From: Solirubrobacteraceae bacterium
GTDB taxonomy: Bacteria; Actinomycetota; Thermoleophilia; Solirubrobacterales; Solirubrobacteraceae
Assembly (NCBI GenBank): GCA_017882445.1
Contig: JADGPK010000005.1
Coordinates: 31,433-95,432 of the forward strand
Direction: 5' to 3'
Length of the DNA stretch: 64,000 nt
Part shown: positions 15,513-23,883 of the stretch, piece after piece
Numbering within the stretch: position 1 is the stretch's first letter
Layout: every line of letters begins with the position of its first letter
The notes under the pieces: model-generated
Told to the model about the DNA's origin: nothing
The model's database searches: none
The model's input: the letters and a program-made list of their open reading frames with translations, nothing else
Program-made: the position numbers and the translations under genes

Positions 15513-15929
15513 ATGCGAGCGCTTGTGCAGAGGGTCAGCCGGGCCGCCGTGCGAGTGGACGGTCGGACGGTTTCGGCGATCGGCCCGGGATTGCTCGTGC
15601 TGCTGGGCGTCGCGCTCGAGGACGACGCCGCCGCCGCGGACCGCCTGGCCGAGAAGGTGCGAGCGCTTCGCGTCTTCCCGGACGCCGCCGGGCAGATGAA
15701 CGAGGCGCTTGGTGAGCGCGAGATCCTCTGCGTGAGCCAGTTCACGCTCCACGGCGAGACCAGACGGGGCAACCGCCCGAGCTTCATGGCAGCCGCCCGC
15801 CCCGAGCAGGCAGAGCCACTGTATGAGCGCTTCTGCGCTCGATCGGGGGCCAAGCGCGGCGTGTTCGGCGCACACATGGACGTCGAGCTGGTCAACGACG
15901 GACCGGTGACGCTGCTGCTCGAGACGTAG
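15513..15929 (+). CDS. dtd: D-aminoacyl-tRNA deacylase
   Basis: This 138-residue protein hydrolyses D-amino acids (and mischarged Gly) from tRNA, protecting translation. It begins MRALVQRVSRAAV, as the family does, and has the catalytic SQFTL motif. The second family motif, usually N-x-GPVT, reads NDGPVT near the C-terminus, supplying the cis-Gly-Pro that excludes L-amino acids. The length is slightly below the E. coli protein (145). Start at ATG 15513. Monocistronic or leading the following plus-strand genes. Confidence 0.92.
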   Translation: MRALVQRVSRAAVRVDGRTVSAIGPGLLVLLGVALEDDAAAADRLAEKVRALRVFPDAAGQMNEALGEREILCVSQFTLHGETRRGNRPSFMAAARPEQAEPLYERFCARSGAKRGVFGAHMDVELVNDGPVTLLLET

Positions 15930-15999
15930 ATCGCGCCGCGCCGCACTCGGGTCGCAGCGACCGCGCAGGCACCGCCGGTGCGGGAGCGAAGATCTAGGC

Positions 16000-16482
16000 A
16001 TGGCTCAGCCCTCCGACATTCCCGCCGGTCGCATTCCCGCCGGTCGCGATCGGCTGCTGCCGTGGATCGCAGCCGAGCGCGCCTTCAGGACGGTCGTGCT
16101 GCTCGCCGTGGGACTCGTGCTCGTCAGCCATCCCCACGCCAACTGGGCTTCCGAAATCGCCAATCTCGCGCAGCGGCTCGGACTGGATCCCAAAGGCAAC
16201 TGGATCCACAAAATCATCGAAAAGGTCAGCAAGATCCACGCCAACCAGGATGTCGTGTTCGGCGTGGCCGCGATCGCCTACGCGGTGCTGGAGGGAGCGG
16301 AGGCCTACGGGCTGTGGACCCGCCGACGCTGGGGGGAGTGGTTGACGGTCCTCGCCACCTCGCTGCTGTTCGTTCCAGAGGTCTGGGAGCTCACGAAAAG
16401 CACGACGCTGCTGAAGGTGGGCGCGCTGCTCGTCAACGTCGTGGTCGTGGCCTACCTGGTGTGGCGTCTGCGCAGCGATTGA
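16000..16482 (+). CDS. DUF2127 family membrane protein
   Basis: This 160-residue protein has about four hydrophobic segments and the family's charged helix GNWIHKIIEKVSKI between TM1 and TM2. It continues with AYAVLEGAEAYGLWTRRRWGEWLT, characteristic of DUF2127. No biochemical role is established for the family that I can state. The first 20 residues contain a near-perfect five-residue tandem repeat (IPAGR-IPAGR). Confidence 0.75.
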   Translation: MAQPSDIPAGRIPAGRDRLLPWIAAERAFRTVVLLAVGLVLVSHPHANWASEIANLAQRLGLDPKGNWIHKIIEKVSKIHANQDVVFGVAAIAYAVLEGAEAYGLWTRRRWGEWLTVLATSLLFVPEVWELTKSTTLLKVGALLVNVVVVAYLVWRLRSD

Positions 16483-16682
16483 GCCGGCTCGGCGGCGTGG
16501 TGCGCGTCGACCGCGCGTGCGGACGCTGGGCCGGCCCGCGAGGACGCCGGTGGGCTAGGCTGCATCGCGAGCGATGAGGCTCGCTCTAGGGGTCGGAGAC
16601 ACAGCCGAGCAACCGCAACCGCGGCGACGCCGCTGATGGCCTCTACGACAATCGTCCAACGACGCATCGTGGAGGTCTGCAG

Positions 16683-17858
16683 ATGGAACCGATCGAGCTC
16701 GCTGCCATTCTCACCGGCGCGGCGTTGCTCGCCAGCATGGTCTCGGTCGAGGTCGGCATCTCGGTCGCGCTGGTCGAGCTCGCGCTCGGGATCACTCTCG
16801 GCAACACGTTCAACCTCGATCCGAATGCGACCTGGCTCGTGTTCTTGGCCGGCTTCGCCTCGGTTGTGCTCACGTTCCTCGCCGGGGCGGAGGTCGACCC
16901 GGACGATTTCCGCGAACGCTTCGGCGCATCGATCGCCATCGGCGTCGTCTCCTTCGCCGGGCCGTTCGTCGCAGCGACGCTGGTCGCGCTCGGTCCTCTG
17001 GGCTGGACGACGAAAGCGTCGCTGATCGCGGGCACCGCCCTGTCGACGACCAGCCTCGCCGTCGTCTACGCCGTGCTCGTCGAGACCGGGCTCAATTCGG
17101 TTCGCGTGGGCAAGCTGATCATGAGCGCCTGCTTCGTGACCGACATGTGCACGGTGATCGCACTATCGGCGATCTTCATCAAGCCGACGATTTGGTTCCC
17201 GGTGTTTCTGATCGTGTCGGTGGCGCTGATCGTGCTCCTGCCAAAGTTCTCCCCTTGGTTCTTCGGGCGCTACGGCGATCGCGTGATCGAGCCGGAGATC
17301 AAGGTCGTGTTCGCGATCCTCCTCCTCCTGATGGTCCTCGGCAAGCAGGCAAACGGCCAAGCGGTGCTGCCCGCGTTCGTGCTCGGCCTCGTGATGTCCC
17401 GCCACTACCAGCGCCACCACGAGGAGCAACGGCGGCTGCGGGTCGTGGCCTTTGCGTTTCTCACGCCGTTCTTCTTCCTGCGCGGCGGAATGAATGTCTC
17501 GCTCGCGGCCGTCGTGGCCAATCTCGGCGTGCTCGGCGTGCTCGTCGCGGCGAAGATGGTGCCCAAGCTCGGGCTCGTCTACCCACTCGCTCGCCGACAC
17601 ACAGCGTCCAACGCGACGTTCACGACGCTGCTGATGAGCACCGGGCTGACCTTCGGCACGATCAGCGCGCTGTATGGCCTGACGGCGCACATCATCGACC
17701 GCAGCCAGTTCTCGCTGCTGGTCACGGTGGTCGTGTTGTCGGCGATCATCCCGACGGCGATCGCGCAGCGCTGGTTCTCACCGCTTGGGCCGGGCGGAGG
17801 GCTGCACGCCCCCGTGCCGCCTGAGCCGTCGGAGATCCTGATCGGCGAGTCGAGCTAG
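16683..17858 (+). CDS. Kef-type (CPA2) cation:proton antiporter
   Basis: This 391-residue integral membrane protein has about 12 TM segments. It has the CPA2-type GxxLxNTFN segment early, the acidic pair AEVDPDDFRE after TM3, and TSLAVVYAVLVE in the region that carries the ion-binding residues. It lacks the C-terminal RCK/TrkA-N domain of KefB/C and ends shortly after the last helix. It should exchange K+ or Na+ for H+; direction and ion are unknown. ATG 16683 follows a GGAGG Shine-Dalgarno. Confidence 0.85.
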   Translation: MEPIELAAILTGAALLASMVSVEVGISVALVELALGITLGNTFNLDPNATWLVFLAGFASVVLTFLAGAEVDPDDFRERFGASIAIGVVSFAGPFVAATLVALGPLGWTTKASLIAGTALSTTSLAVVYAVLVETGLNSVRVGKLIMSACFVTDMCTVIALSAIFIKPTIWFPVFLIVSVALIVLLPKFSPWFFGRYGDRVIEPEIKVVFAILLLLMVLGKQANGQAVLPAFVLGLVMSRHYQRHHEEQRRLRVVAFAFLTPFFFLRGGMNVSLAAVVANLGVLGVLVAAKMVPKLGLVYPLARRHTASNATFTTLLMSTGLTFGTISALYGLTAHIIDRSQFSLLVTVVVLSAIIPTAIAQRWFSPLGPGGGLHAPVPPEPSEILIGESS

Positions 17859-17942
17859 GAACTGGACGAACGGCAGCCGATCTCCCAAGCGGGCAGCAGA
17901 GCGACCTTGGCGCTTGCACGCCGACCTGATAGACCCCGCCGA

Positions 17943-19001
17943 ATGGGTGCACCGGAGAGCTCGCCTACCCCGCCGCGTCGGAGCGGACGCAGACGCGCGG
18001 GCTTCGTTCTTGCGGCGATCCTCCTGGCGGGGCTGATCGGGTTCGCGCTCTCGCGCCTGGACCTCCACCGCATCGGCCATGACCTGATCACAGCAACGCC
18101 CGGGTGGATCGCGCTGGCGCTCCTGCTGATGGCGGCATCGCTGGTGTTGCGCTCGATCTCCTGGCACCAGACGCTGCGCGCCGCGCTGCCCGATACGCCG
18201 ATCGCCTGGGTGCTGGTCGCGCGGGCGACGATGATCGGCGTGATGGCCTCGGCCCTCTTCCCGGGACGAATCGGCGAGCCCTCGCGCGTGCTCGTGCTGA
18301 CGCGCAGGCTCGGCGGGCCGAACAGGCACCTGCTGCCGGTCGTGGCCGGCACCGTGTTCTCGCAGACGCTCATCAACCTACTCGCGCTGGGGGTCCTCGT
18401 GGCGGTGACCTTCACGGGCGCGCCCCTGCTGCACGGTCATCTGACGGGGATCGCGAGCGCCCTCGCCGTCCCGCTGGCGGTGTGCGTGCTCGTGATCCTC
18501 GGACCCCGCCTGCTCGCGCTGGGACGGCGCTCGCGCTCGATGCGCGTCGCGCTCGCGGCCAACGCGATCGGCCGGCTGCTCCGCCTGGCGCGGCGAGGCC
18601 TGACCGTGTTTGCCCGTCCGCGCTACGGGGTCACCGCGATCGCCAGCCAGCTGCTGGCATGGGTGCTGCAATGGCTTGCCTGCTACACGGTCCTGCTCGC
18701 GCTCGGCCTCCAATCTCATGCGACTCTGGTGACGGCCGCCGCGATCCTGCTCGCGGTCAACCTCAGCGCGATCCTCCCGGCCACGCCTTCGAACGTCGGC
18801 GTCTTCCAGGCCGCCTGCCTGGTCGTGCTCGCCGCCTACGGCGTCAGCGCGGGACAGGGCCTCGCCTACGGGATCATCCTGCAGGCCGTTGAGGTTCTGA
18901 CCGCGCTCGCGCTCGGTGTCCCGGCCCTGCTCGCCGAGGGCCTGAACTGGCGGGACATCCGGCCGAGCCGAGTGCCCTCAGCCGCGGAGCGCGCGGAGTG
19001 A
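17943..19001 (+). CDS. UPF0104 / lysylphosphatidylglycerol-synthase-TM family protein (HpnL-like)
   Basis: This 352-residue polytopic protein has about eight TM helices and the family's signatures: PGRIGEPSRVLVLTRR in the first half and NLSAILPATPSNVGVFQAA near the end. Family members include MprF flippase domains and HpnL, a membrane protein often found in hopanoid clusters. Here it converges on hpnH, overlapping its 3' end by 24 nt, so a role in moving a lipid made by the hopanoid operon is plausible but unproven. Start at ATG 17943; an in-frame TTG at 17907 would add 12 residues. Confidence 0.78.
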   Translation: MGAPESSPTPPRRSGRRRAGFVLAAILLAGLIGFALSRLDLHRIGHDLITATPGWIALALLLMAASLVLRSISWHQTLRAALPDTPIAWVLVARATMIGVMASALFPGRIGEPSRVLVLTRRLGGPNRHLLPVVAGTVFSQTLINLLALGVLVAVTFTGAPLLHGHLTGIASALAVPLAVCVLVILGPRLLALGRRSRSMRVALAANAIGRLLRLARRGLTVFARPRYGVTAIASQLLAWVLQWLACYTVLLALGLQSHATLVTAAAILLAVNLSAILPATPSNVGVFQAACLVVLAAYGVSAGQGLAYGIILQAVEVLTALALGVPALLAEGLNWRDIRPSRVPSAAERAE

Positions 19002-19979
19002 CTGCCGCAGCGAGCGCGTGGTCTGCAGCACTGCGGACGGCTCGTAGCCACAGGCTGCCATGCAGTTCTCGCAGCGCGGGTCCCTCCCACGCCCGTAGGA
19101 GCTCCAGTCTGTCGTCTCGACGAGCTCCTTGTAGGTCTTGGCGTATCCGTCGGACATCAGGTAGCAGGGGCGCTGCCAGCCGAACAGCGAGTAGCTCGGG
19201 ATCCCCCAGGCGGTGCAGTCGAATTCGACCTTGCCTTCGAGGAAGTCGAGGAACAGGGGGCTGTGGTTCAGCCGCCACCGCTTGCGCCGCCCGTCGGCGA
19301 ACGCCTCGCTGAAGAGCTTGCGGGTCTGCTGCACCCCCAGGAAGTGCTCCTGGTCGGGTGCTTTCTCATACGCGTAGGCGGGCGAGATCATCATCTCGTC
19401 GACCTGCAGGTCGTCGTTGAGGAAGTCGAGCACCTCGCGCACCGTCTTGGGCGAGTCGTGGGTGAAGAACGTGGTGTTGGTCGTCACGCGGAAGCCGGCC
19501 GCCTTCGCCGCTCTGATGGCCGAGACCGCCTTGTCAAACACGCCCTCGCGCTCAACCGAGGCGTCGTGGCGCTCGCGCAGGCCGTCCATGTGGATCGCCC
19601 AGGCGAAGTACGGGCTCGGCTTGAAGTTCGCGAGCTTCTTCTCCAGCAGGAGAGCGTTCGTGCACAGGTAGACGAACTTCTTGCGCTTGACGAGCTCCGC
19701 GGCGATCAGGTGGATCTCTGCGTGGACCAGCGGCTCGCCGCCCGCGATCGAGACCATCGGCGTGCCGCTCTCCTCGATCGCCGCGATCGCCTGCTCGACG
19801 GGCATCCGCCGGCGCAGCTCGTGCTCGGGGTGCTGGATCTTGCCGCAGCCCGAGCAGGCCAGGTTGCACTGGAAGAGCGGCTCGAGCTCCACGATCAGCG
19901 GGAACTTCTCGCGTTTGGCGAGCCGCTGGCGCATCAGGTACCAACCCATGCGCGTGCTCTGCCGGATCCGAACCGCCAC
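18978..19979 (-). CDS. hpnH: Adenosyl-hopene transferase, radical SAM (HpnH)
   Basis: HpnH joins a 5'-deoxyadenosyl radical to diploptene, making adenosylhopane, the first step to C35 hopanoids. This 333-residue protein has the radical-SAM cluster motif C38-x3-C42-x2-C45, followed by GGEPL for SAM binding. The C-terminus carries RCENCMAACGYEPS, typical of the HpnH group, with the Cys cluster of a SPASM-like tail. It is the last gene of the hopanoid operon, 10 nt after hpnG. Its presence means this organism is equipped for extended, not only C30, hopanoids. Confidence 0.92.
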   Translation of the reverse strand: MAVRIRQSTRMGWYLMRQRLAKREKFPLIVELEPLFQCNLACSGCGKIQHPEHELRRRMPVEQAIAAIEESGTPMVSIAGGEPLVHAEIHLIAAELVKRKKFVYLCTNALLLEKKLANFKPSPYFAWAIHMDGLRERHDASVEREGVFDKAVSAIRAAKAAGFRVTTNTTFFTHDSPKTVREVLDFLNDDLQVDEMMISPAYAYEKAPDQEHFLGVQQTRKLFSEAFADGRRKRWRLNHSPLFLDFLEGKVEFDCTAWGIPSYSLFGWQRPCYLMSDGYAKTYKELVETTDWSSYGRGRDPRCENCMAACGYEPSAVLQTTRSLRQSLRALRG

Positions 19980-19989
19980 GTGGCCTACC

Positions 19990-20577
19990 TTAGACGCCGG
20001 GCGTCAGGTCGTGAAGGGCTCCCGCCACGCGACGCAGCGCCCATGCGGCGCGCAGCGCCCCGAAGGCGGCCTGCGGGCGCATCAGCTCATGCTCAGGGCT
20101 GTCGAGCACGACCCGCACGACGCCGAACGGACGCCCGCCCGCACCCGCCGCGAGCCACACGGACTCCATATCCACTGCGATCGCTCCGCCCGCGTGCAGG
20201 TCCGCACGTCGCTCGCCGAGGGCAAGACGCGAGACGCAGACCACGTTCCCGCTGCGCACCTTCAGCCCCTGCCCGGTGAGCCGCACGATGAGCTCACCCG
20301 CGAGGTCGCACCGCACGCGCTGCTCGCGGTGGCCTTCATCGCCCGCGGCATAGACCTCCTCGGCCACGATCACTTCCCCGGGTACAGACGCAGCGTCGAG
20401 CCCACCGCAGAAGCCGAGCACGAGCATCGCGCTCCCCGCATGCACGGCCAGCTCCGCGGCCGCGGACTTGGCACGCTCGGGCCCCATGCCGGTCTTGCGC
20501 ACCAGGGCGCCCCGTGCGCCCGAGGAGATCAGCACCGCCTCGACCCGCAGGGGAGCCGCAACGAGAAGGCCCCTCAC
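19990..20577 (-). CDS. hpnG: Adenosylhopane nucleosidase/phosphorylase (HpnG)
   Basis: HpnG removes adenine from adenosylhopane, giving ribosylhopane or its phosphate. The protein is 195 residues from GTG 20577, which overlaps the hpnE stop by 4 nt (GTGA). It belongs to the PNP/MTA-SAH nucleosidase fold: GFCGGLD is the phosphate/ribose loop, and VDMESVWLA is the ribose-binding Met-Glu motif. It is shorter than the usual 210-250, with a trimmed N-terminus. The in-frame extension upstream of the GTG lies inside hpnE and is not coding. Confidence 0.85.
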   Translation of the reverse strand: MRGLLVAAPLRVEAVLISSGARGALVRKTGMGPERAKSAAAELAVHAGSAMLVLGFCGGLDAASVPGEVIVAEEVYAAGDEGHREQRVRCDLAGELIVRLTGQGLKVRSGNVVCVSRLALGERRADLHAGGAIAVDMESVWLAAGAGGRPFGVVRVVLDSPEHELMRPQAAFGALRAAWALRRVAGALHDLTPGV

Positions 20578-22070
20578 GCGGGCGTCCTCGCGGAGCCCGC
20601 GCGGACCTGCGCCGAGGACGACGGGCCGGCGCTCGCCGCTGCGCTGTGGCCCTCTGGAGCGATGCCGAGCTTCTCCAGCGCGCGGGCCGCCGCGGCATGC
20701 CCGCTGAGCACCGCCCCCTCGAGCGTAGCCGGCCAGCCGGTGGCGGTCCACGCGCCCGCCAGCAACAGGCCCGGGAGCGCGGTCTGAGGCCCCGGGCGCA
20801 GCGCGGCGACGCCGGGACCCGCGCGAAAGGTCGCGGCGTGCTCGCGGGTGACCAGGAAGCTCTCCACCTTCGCCCGGCGCGCGCGCGGAAGCAGCTGCGC
20901 GAGCGCGGGCAGGTAGCGCTCGCGCAGGGCGTCCACGCTCATGCCCATCTCCCGCTCCGCGGCTGACAGCGACACGGCCAGATATTGACAGCCGGCGGGC
21001 GCCCCGGCCGCCGCGGTGCGATCGAAGAGGTACTGAACCGGGGTACCCACGCCGGCCGCGAAGGACTCGCTGCAGACGGGTCGGTCATAGACGACGTGCA
21101 GGTTGACGATCGGCGAAGTGCCGAGCGCCTCGAGGCGGCTCGCGCGCGCCCCCAGCAACGGCTCGAGCAGCTGTGCGGCGCGCGTGTGCGGCACCGCCAC
21201 GATGACCGCCTCGGCGCTCAGGCCGCTGCTGTGTCCCTCACCGGCCCGCCCGCCGGCGGTGTCACCGGCGGCGTCCGCCCGATCTGGCTCTGAGCCTCTG
21301 TCTGTGCCTGTGCGCCCGTGCACCTCGAGGCCGCGCGCGATCGTCTCCAGCCGCTCGGCGCGCCAGCCGAGCCTCACCTCCACACCGGCTCGGCGGAGCG
21401 CTGTCTCGGCCGGCCTGCCGATCGTCTCGCCGAGCGTGCCCCGGTGAAAGCCGATGTCGCCCGCGTCGGCTCCCGCGAGCAGACCGGCGCGGAACACGAA
21501 CGCGCCGAGCGCGAGCGACGCCTGCGAGGCGGGAAGGTTGAGCGTCGGCAGCGCGATCAGGTCCCACAGCGCTCCCACCGCCTCCGCGCCCTGACCGTGG
21601 CGGGCAAGCCAGTCGCCGAGCGTCTGGCGATCGAGCTCCTCCTCGCCCAGGTTCAAGCGCATCAGACCGAGTGCGGCGCGCGCGGCGCCGAGGCGCTGGA
21701 GCAGCGTCAGATGCGGGTAGCGCGCAAGCGCACCCGCCATATGCAGGGGAGCGGGCAGCGAGCTGCGCCGCAGGAGCGCTGCCCGAGCGCCGGGCTTCAG
21801 CACCGGGATCTCCAGGCGCGGCTGCACCGAGACCAGGTGATCGCTGTCCAGACGACGAAGCAGCGCGCGATAGGCCACGCAGCAGCGCAGGAAGACGTGC
21901 TGGCCGTTGTCCATCTCCAGGCCGTTGCGATCGAACGAGTAGGCCGCCCCGCCGAGCCTGCGCCTGACCTCGAGGAGGGTCACGCTCGCGCCTGCGGCGG
22001 CGCAATCGAGTGCGGCGGTGATCCCGGCGAGGCCCCCGCCGACCACGACGACTCGGCGATCGGCGGTCAA
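20574..22070 (-). CDS. hpnE: Squalene-associated FAD-dependent desaturase (HpnE)
   Basis: HpnE reduces hydroxysqualene to squalene in the HpnCDE route. The 498-residue protein begins RRVVVVGGGLAGITAA, an FAD-binding dinucleotide motif (8-20). It ends with LLLAGAWTATGWPATLEGAVLSG, the second FAD motif of the amine-oxidase/phytoene-desaturase family. Start at TTG 22070, overlapping the hpnD stop by 4 nt; the long open extension further upstream belongs to hpnD in another frame. A hydrophilic insert of about 30 residues (Asp/Gly/Arg/Ser) interrupts the domain near residue 260. Confidence 0.88.
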   Translation of the reverse strand: MTADRRVVVVGGGLAGITAALDCAAAGASVTLLEVRRRLGGAAYSFDRNGLEMDNGQHVFLRCCVAYRALLRRLDSDHLVSVQPRLEIPVLKPGARAALLRRSSLPAPLHMAGALARYPHLTLLQRLGAARAALGLMRLNLGEEELDRQTLGDWLARHGQGAEAVGALWDLIALPTLNLPASQASLALGAFVFRAGLLAGADAGDIGFHRGTLGETIGRPAETALRRAGVEVRLGWRAERLETIARGLEVHGRTGTDRGSEPDRADAAGDTAGGRAGEGHSSGLSAEAVIVAVPHTRAAQLLEPLLGARASRLEALGTSPIVNLHVVYDRPVCSESFAAGVGTPVQYLFDRTAAAGAPAGCQYLAVSLSAAEREMGMSVDALRERYLPALAQLLPRARRAKVESFLVTREHAATFRAGPGVAALRPGPQTALPGLLLAGAWTATGWPATLEGAVLSGHAAAARALEKLGIAPEGHSAAASAGPSSSAQVRAGSARTPA

Positions 22071-23023
22071 CCGCCTGCTCCGAGCATCCCCCGCGCGGCC
22101 ACCCAGGCCTTCTCGTGCGCAGGCAGCGACACACGCCGGCGCGTCGCGGCCTCGGGGTCCTCCTCGATGCGGTCGAGCAGGCGGCGATAGATGCCGGCCA
22201 TCGCCAGCACGCACGCGGCGCTGCGACGGTCGAGCAGCGGCGCGAGCGCCATCCCGCGCTCGAACCATCGCCGCGCGCGATCGGCCTCGAAGCGGAGCAG
22301 CGCGGCGAGCCGCTCGACGTCGTCCTGTTGCCGCGCAGGCGAAGCGAGCGCCCCCGCCGCGCGCGCGACCGCGACGAGCTTCTTCGGCCCACCCGGCTCT
22401 TCGCTCCGCGCGATCAGGCCGAACCGGCGGAGGTCCTCGCCGGGCAGATACACGCGCCCGTTCTCCGCGTCCTCGCGCACGTCGCGCAGGATGTTGGTGA
22501 GCTGCAGCGCGACACCGAGATCGTCGGCCATCGCTTCGGCGCCCGGCACGTCGCCCGGGGCGCCGCGCAGGCCGAAGATCGCCAGGCACACGCGCCCGAT
22601 CGCACCGGCGACCCGGCGGCAGTAGAGAACCAGCTCGTCGAAGCTCTCGTAGGTCACCCCGGTGACGTCCATGCGCACACCCTCGATCAGCTCGCCGAGG
22701 GCGCTGGGCGGCAGCGGGAAGCGGGCGTTGGCGTCCGCAAGCGCCAACATCACCGGGTCCCCCGGCCCCTGCGCCGGCGGGGCCGCGGATTCGAGCGCCG
22801 CGAGCGCCCGCGCCTGCACGTCCAGGCGGCGCAGCTTCTCCTCTGTGGCGAGCGTTCCATCGCCGATGTCGTCCACGCGGCGGGCGAACGCGTACACCGC
22901 GCACATCGCCCGGCGCCGCTCGGCGGAAAGCAGGCGGATGCCCCAGAAGAAGTTGGCGGCCTCGGTGCGCGTGACCGCCTCGCAGTGACGGTAGGCATCG
23001 GCGACGTCCACCGCCGTGCTCAC
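22067..23023 (-). CDS. hpnD: Presqualene diphosphate synthase (HpnD)
   Basis: HpnD condenses two farnesyl diphosphates to presqualene diphosphate. This 318-residue squalene/phytoene-synthase-family protein has the first Asp-rich motif RRVDDIGD (48-55) and the second, LTNILRDVREDAENGRVYLP, which bind Mg-diphosphate. GTG start at 23023 overlaps the hpnC stop by 4 nt. The more complete second Asp motif (NILRDVRED) compared with hpnC supports assigning this copy as HpnD. Confidence 0.9.
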   Translation of the reverse strand: MSTAVDVADAYRHCEAVTRTEAANFFWGIRLLSAERRRAMCAVYAFARRVDDIGDGTLATEEKLRRLDVQARALAALESAAPPAQGPGDPVMLALADANARFPLPPSALGELIEGVRMDVTGVTYESFDELVLYCRRVAGAIGRVCLAIFGLRGAPGDVPGAEAMADDLGVALQLTNILRDVREDAENGRVYLPGEDLRRFGLIARSEEPGGPKKLVAVARAAGALASPARQQDDVERLAALLRFEADRARRWFERGMALAPLLDRRSAACVLAMAGIYRRLLDRIEEDPEAATRRRVSLPAHEKAWVAARGMLGAGG

Positions 23024-23883
23024 GCCGGCCTCTCACGACGCTCGATCAGCGTGGCGGCGAGAGCCACGGTCATCCGGGCGCGCCCCGCACGCGGCACGCC
23101 CGCCAACACGTCATAACCGGCGCGCTCGATCGCCTCGGCGGCGGCCCGCCCGCCGGCCACGAAGGCGGCCACCGCGAGCCGCGCCCGCCCGTGCAGTCGA
23201 TCGATCAGTGGTGCACCCGCGGTGAGCAGGGAGCGCGCGCGGGCGACCTCGAACGCCAGCACCTCGCGCAGCGGTCCACCGGCGTGCGCTTCGCCGAGCT
23301 CCGCCTGAGAGCAGCCGAACCGGTCGAGGTCCTCCACAGGCAGATAGACCCGTCCGCGCGCCAGGTCCTCGGCGACGTCCTGGCAGTGCTCGATCAGCTG
23401 GAGCGCCGTACAGATCGAGTCCGACAGGGCGACCTGTTCGGGGCTGGAGGAGCCGAGCACGCCGAGGACCAGCTCGCCGACCGGATCGGCGGACAGAGCG
23501 CAGTAGGCGCGCAGCTCTTCCCAGGTCTCATAGCGAGTGACGCGCTGGTCGACGCGATTGGCCTCGATCAGGCGCGCGAACGGCTCGCGTGCGAGCGAAC
23601 GCCCACGCAGCGTCGCCTGCAGTCCGACGAGCAGGGGATGCTCGGCGCGACCCTCGAACGCCCGATCGAGTTCCTCTGCCAGCCAGTCCAGCGCCGCCAG
23701 GCGGTCGCCGGCGGCCGAGTCGCCCAGCTCGTCGGCCAGGCGAGCGAAGCCATAGATGGCGAGCAGATCGCTGCGCACGCGCCGGGGGAGCAGCCGGCTT
23801 GCGACCGGGAAGTTCTCCGTCCCGGCCCGCGCCATCACCGCGTCGGCGGCGGGGACGTCGATCGGACGCTCGCCTATGAGCAT
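23020..23883 (-). CDS. hpnC: Hydroxysqualene synthase (HpnC)
   Basis: HpnC converts presqualene diphosphate to hydroxysqualene. The protein is 287 residues from ATG 23883. It has GTENFPVASRLLP near the start, a family hallmark, the first Asp motif LADELGD (49-55) and the second as IEHCQDVAEDLARGRVYLP, with the usual HpnC replacement of Asn-Ile by His-Cys. The start codon shares one base with the shc stop (TGATG). Confidence 0.9.
   Translation of the reverse strand: MLIGERPIDVPAADAVMARAGTENFPVASRLLPRRVRSDLLAIYGFARLADELGDSAAGDRLAALDWLAEELDRAFEGRAEHPLLVGLQATLRGRSLAREPFARLIEANRVDQRVTRYETWEELRAYCALSADPVGELVLGVLGSSSPEQVALSDSICTALQLIEHCQDVAEDLARGRVYLPVEDLDRFGCSQAELGEAHAGGPLREVLAFEVARARSLLTAGAPLIDRLHGRARLAVAAFVAGGRAAAEAIERAGYDVLAGVPRAGRARMTVALAATLIERRERPA

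Noticed and set aside
22071..23036. Extended frame joining hpnE to upstream sequence (820 codons in total)
   Set aside because: The upstream 320 codons are the hpnD gene read in another frame; hpnE starts at TTG 22070 where the FAD motif begins.
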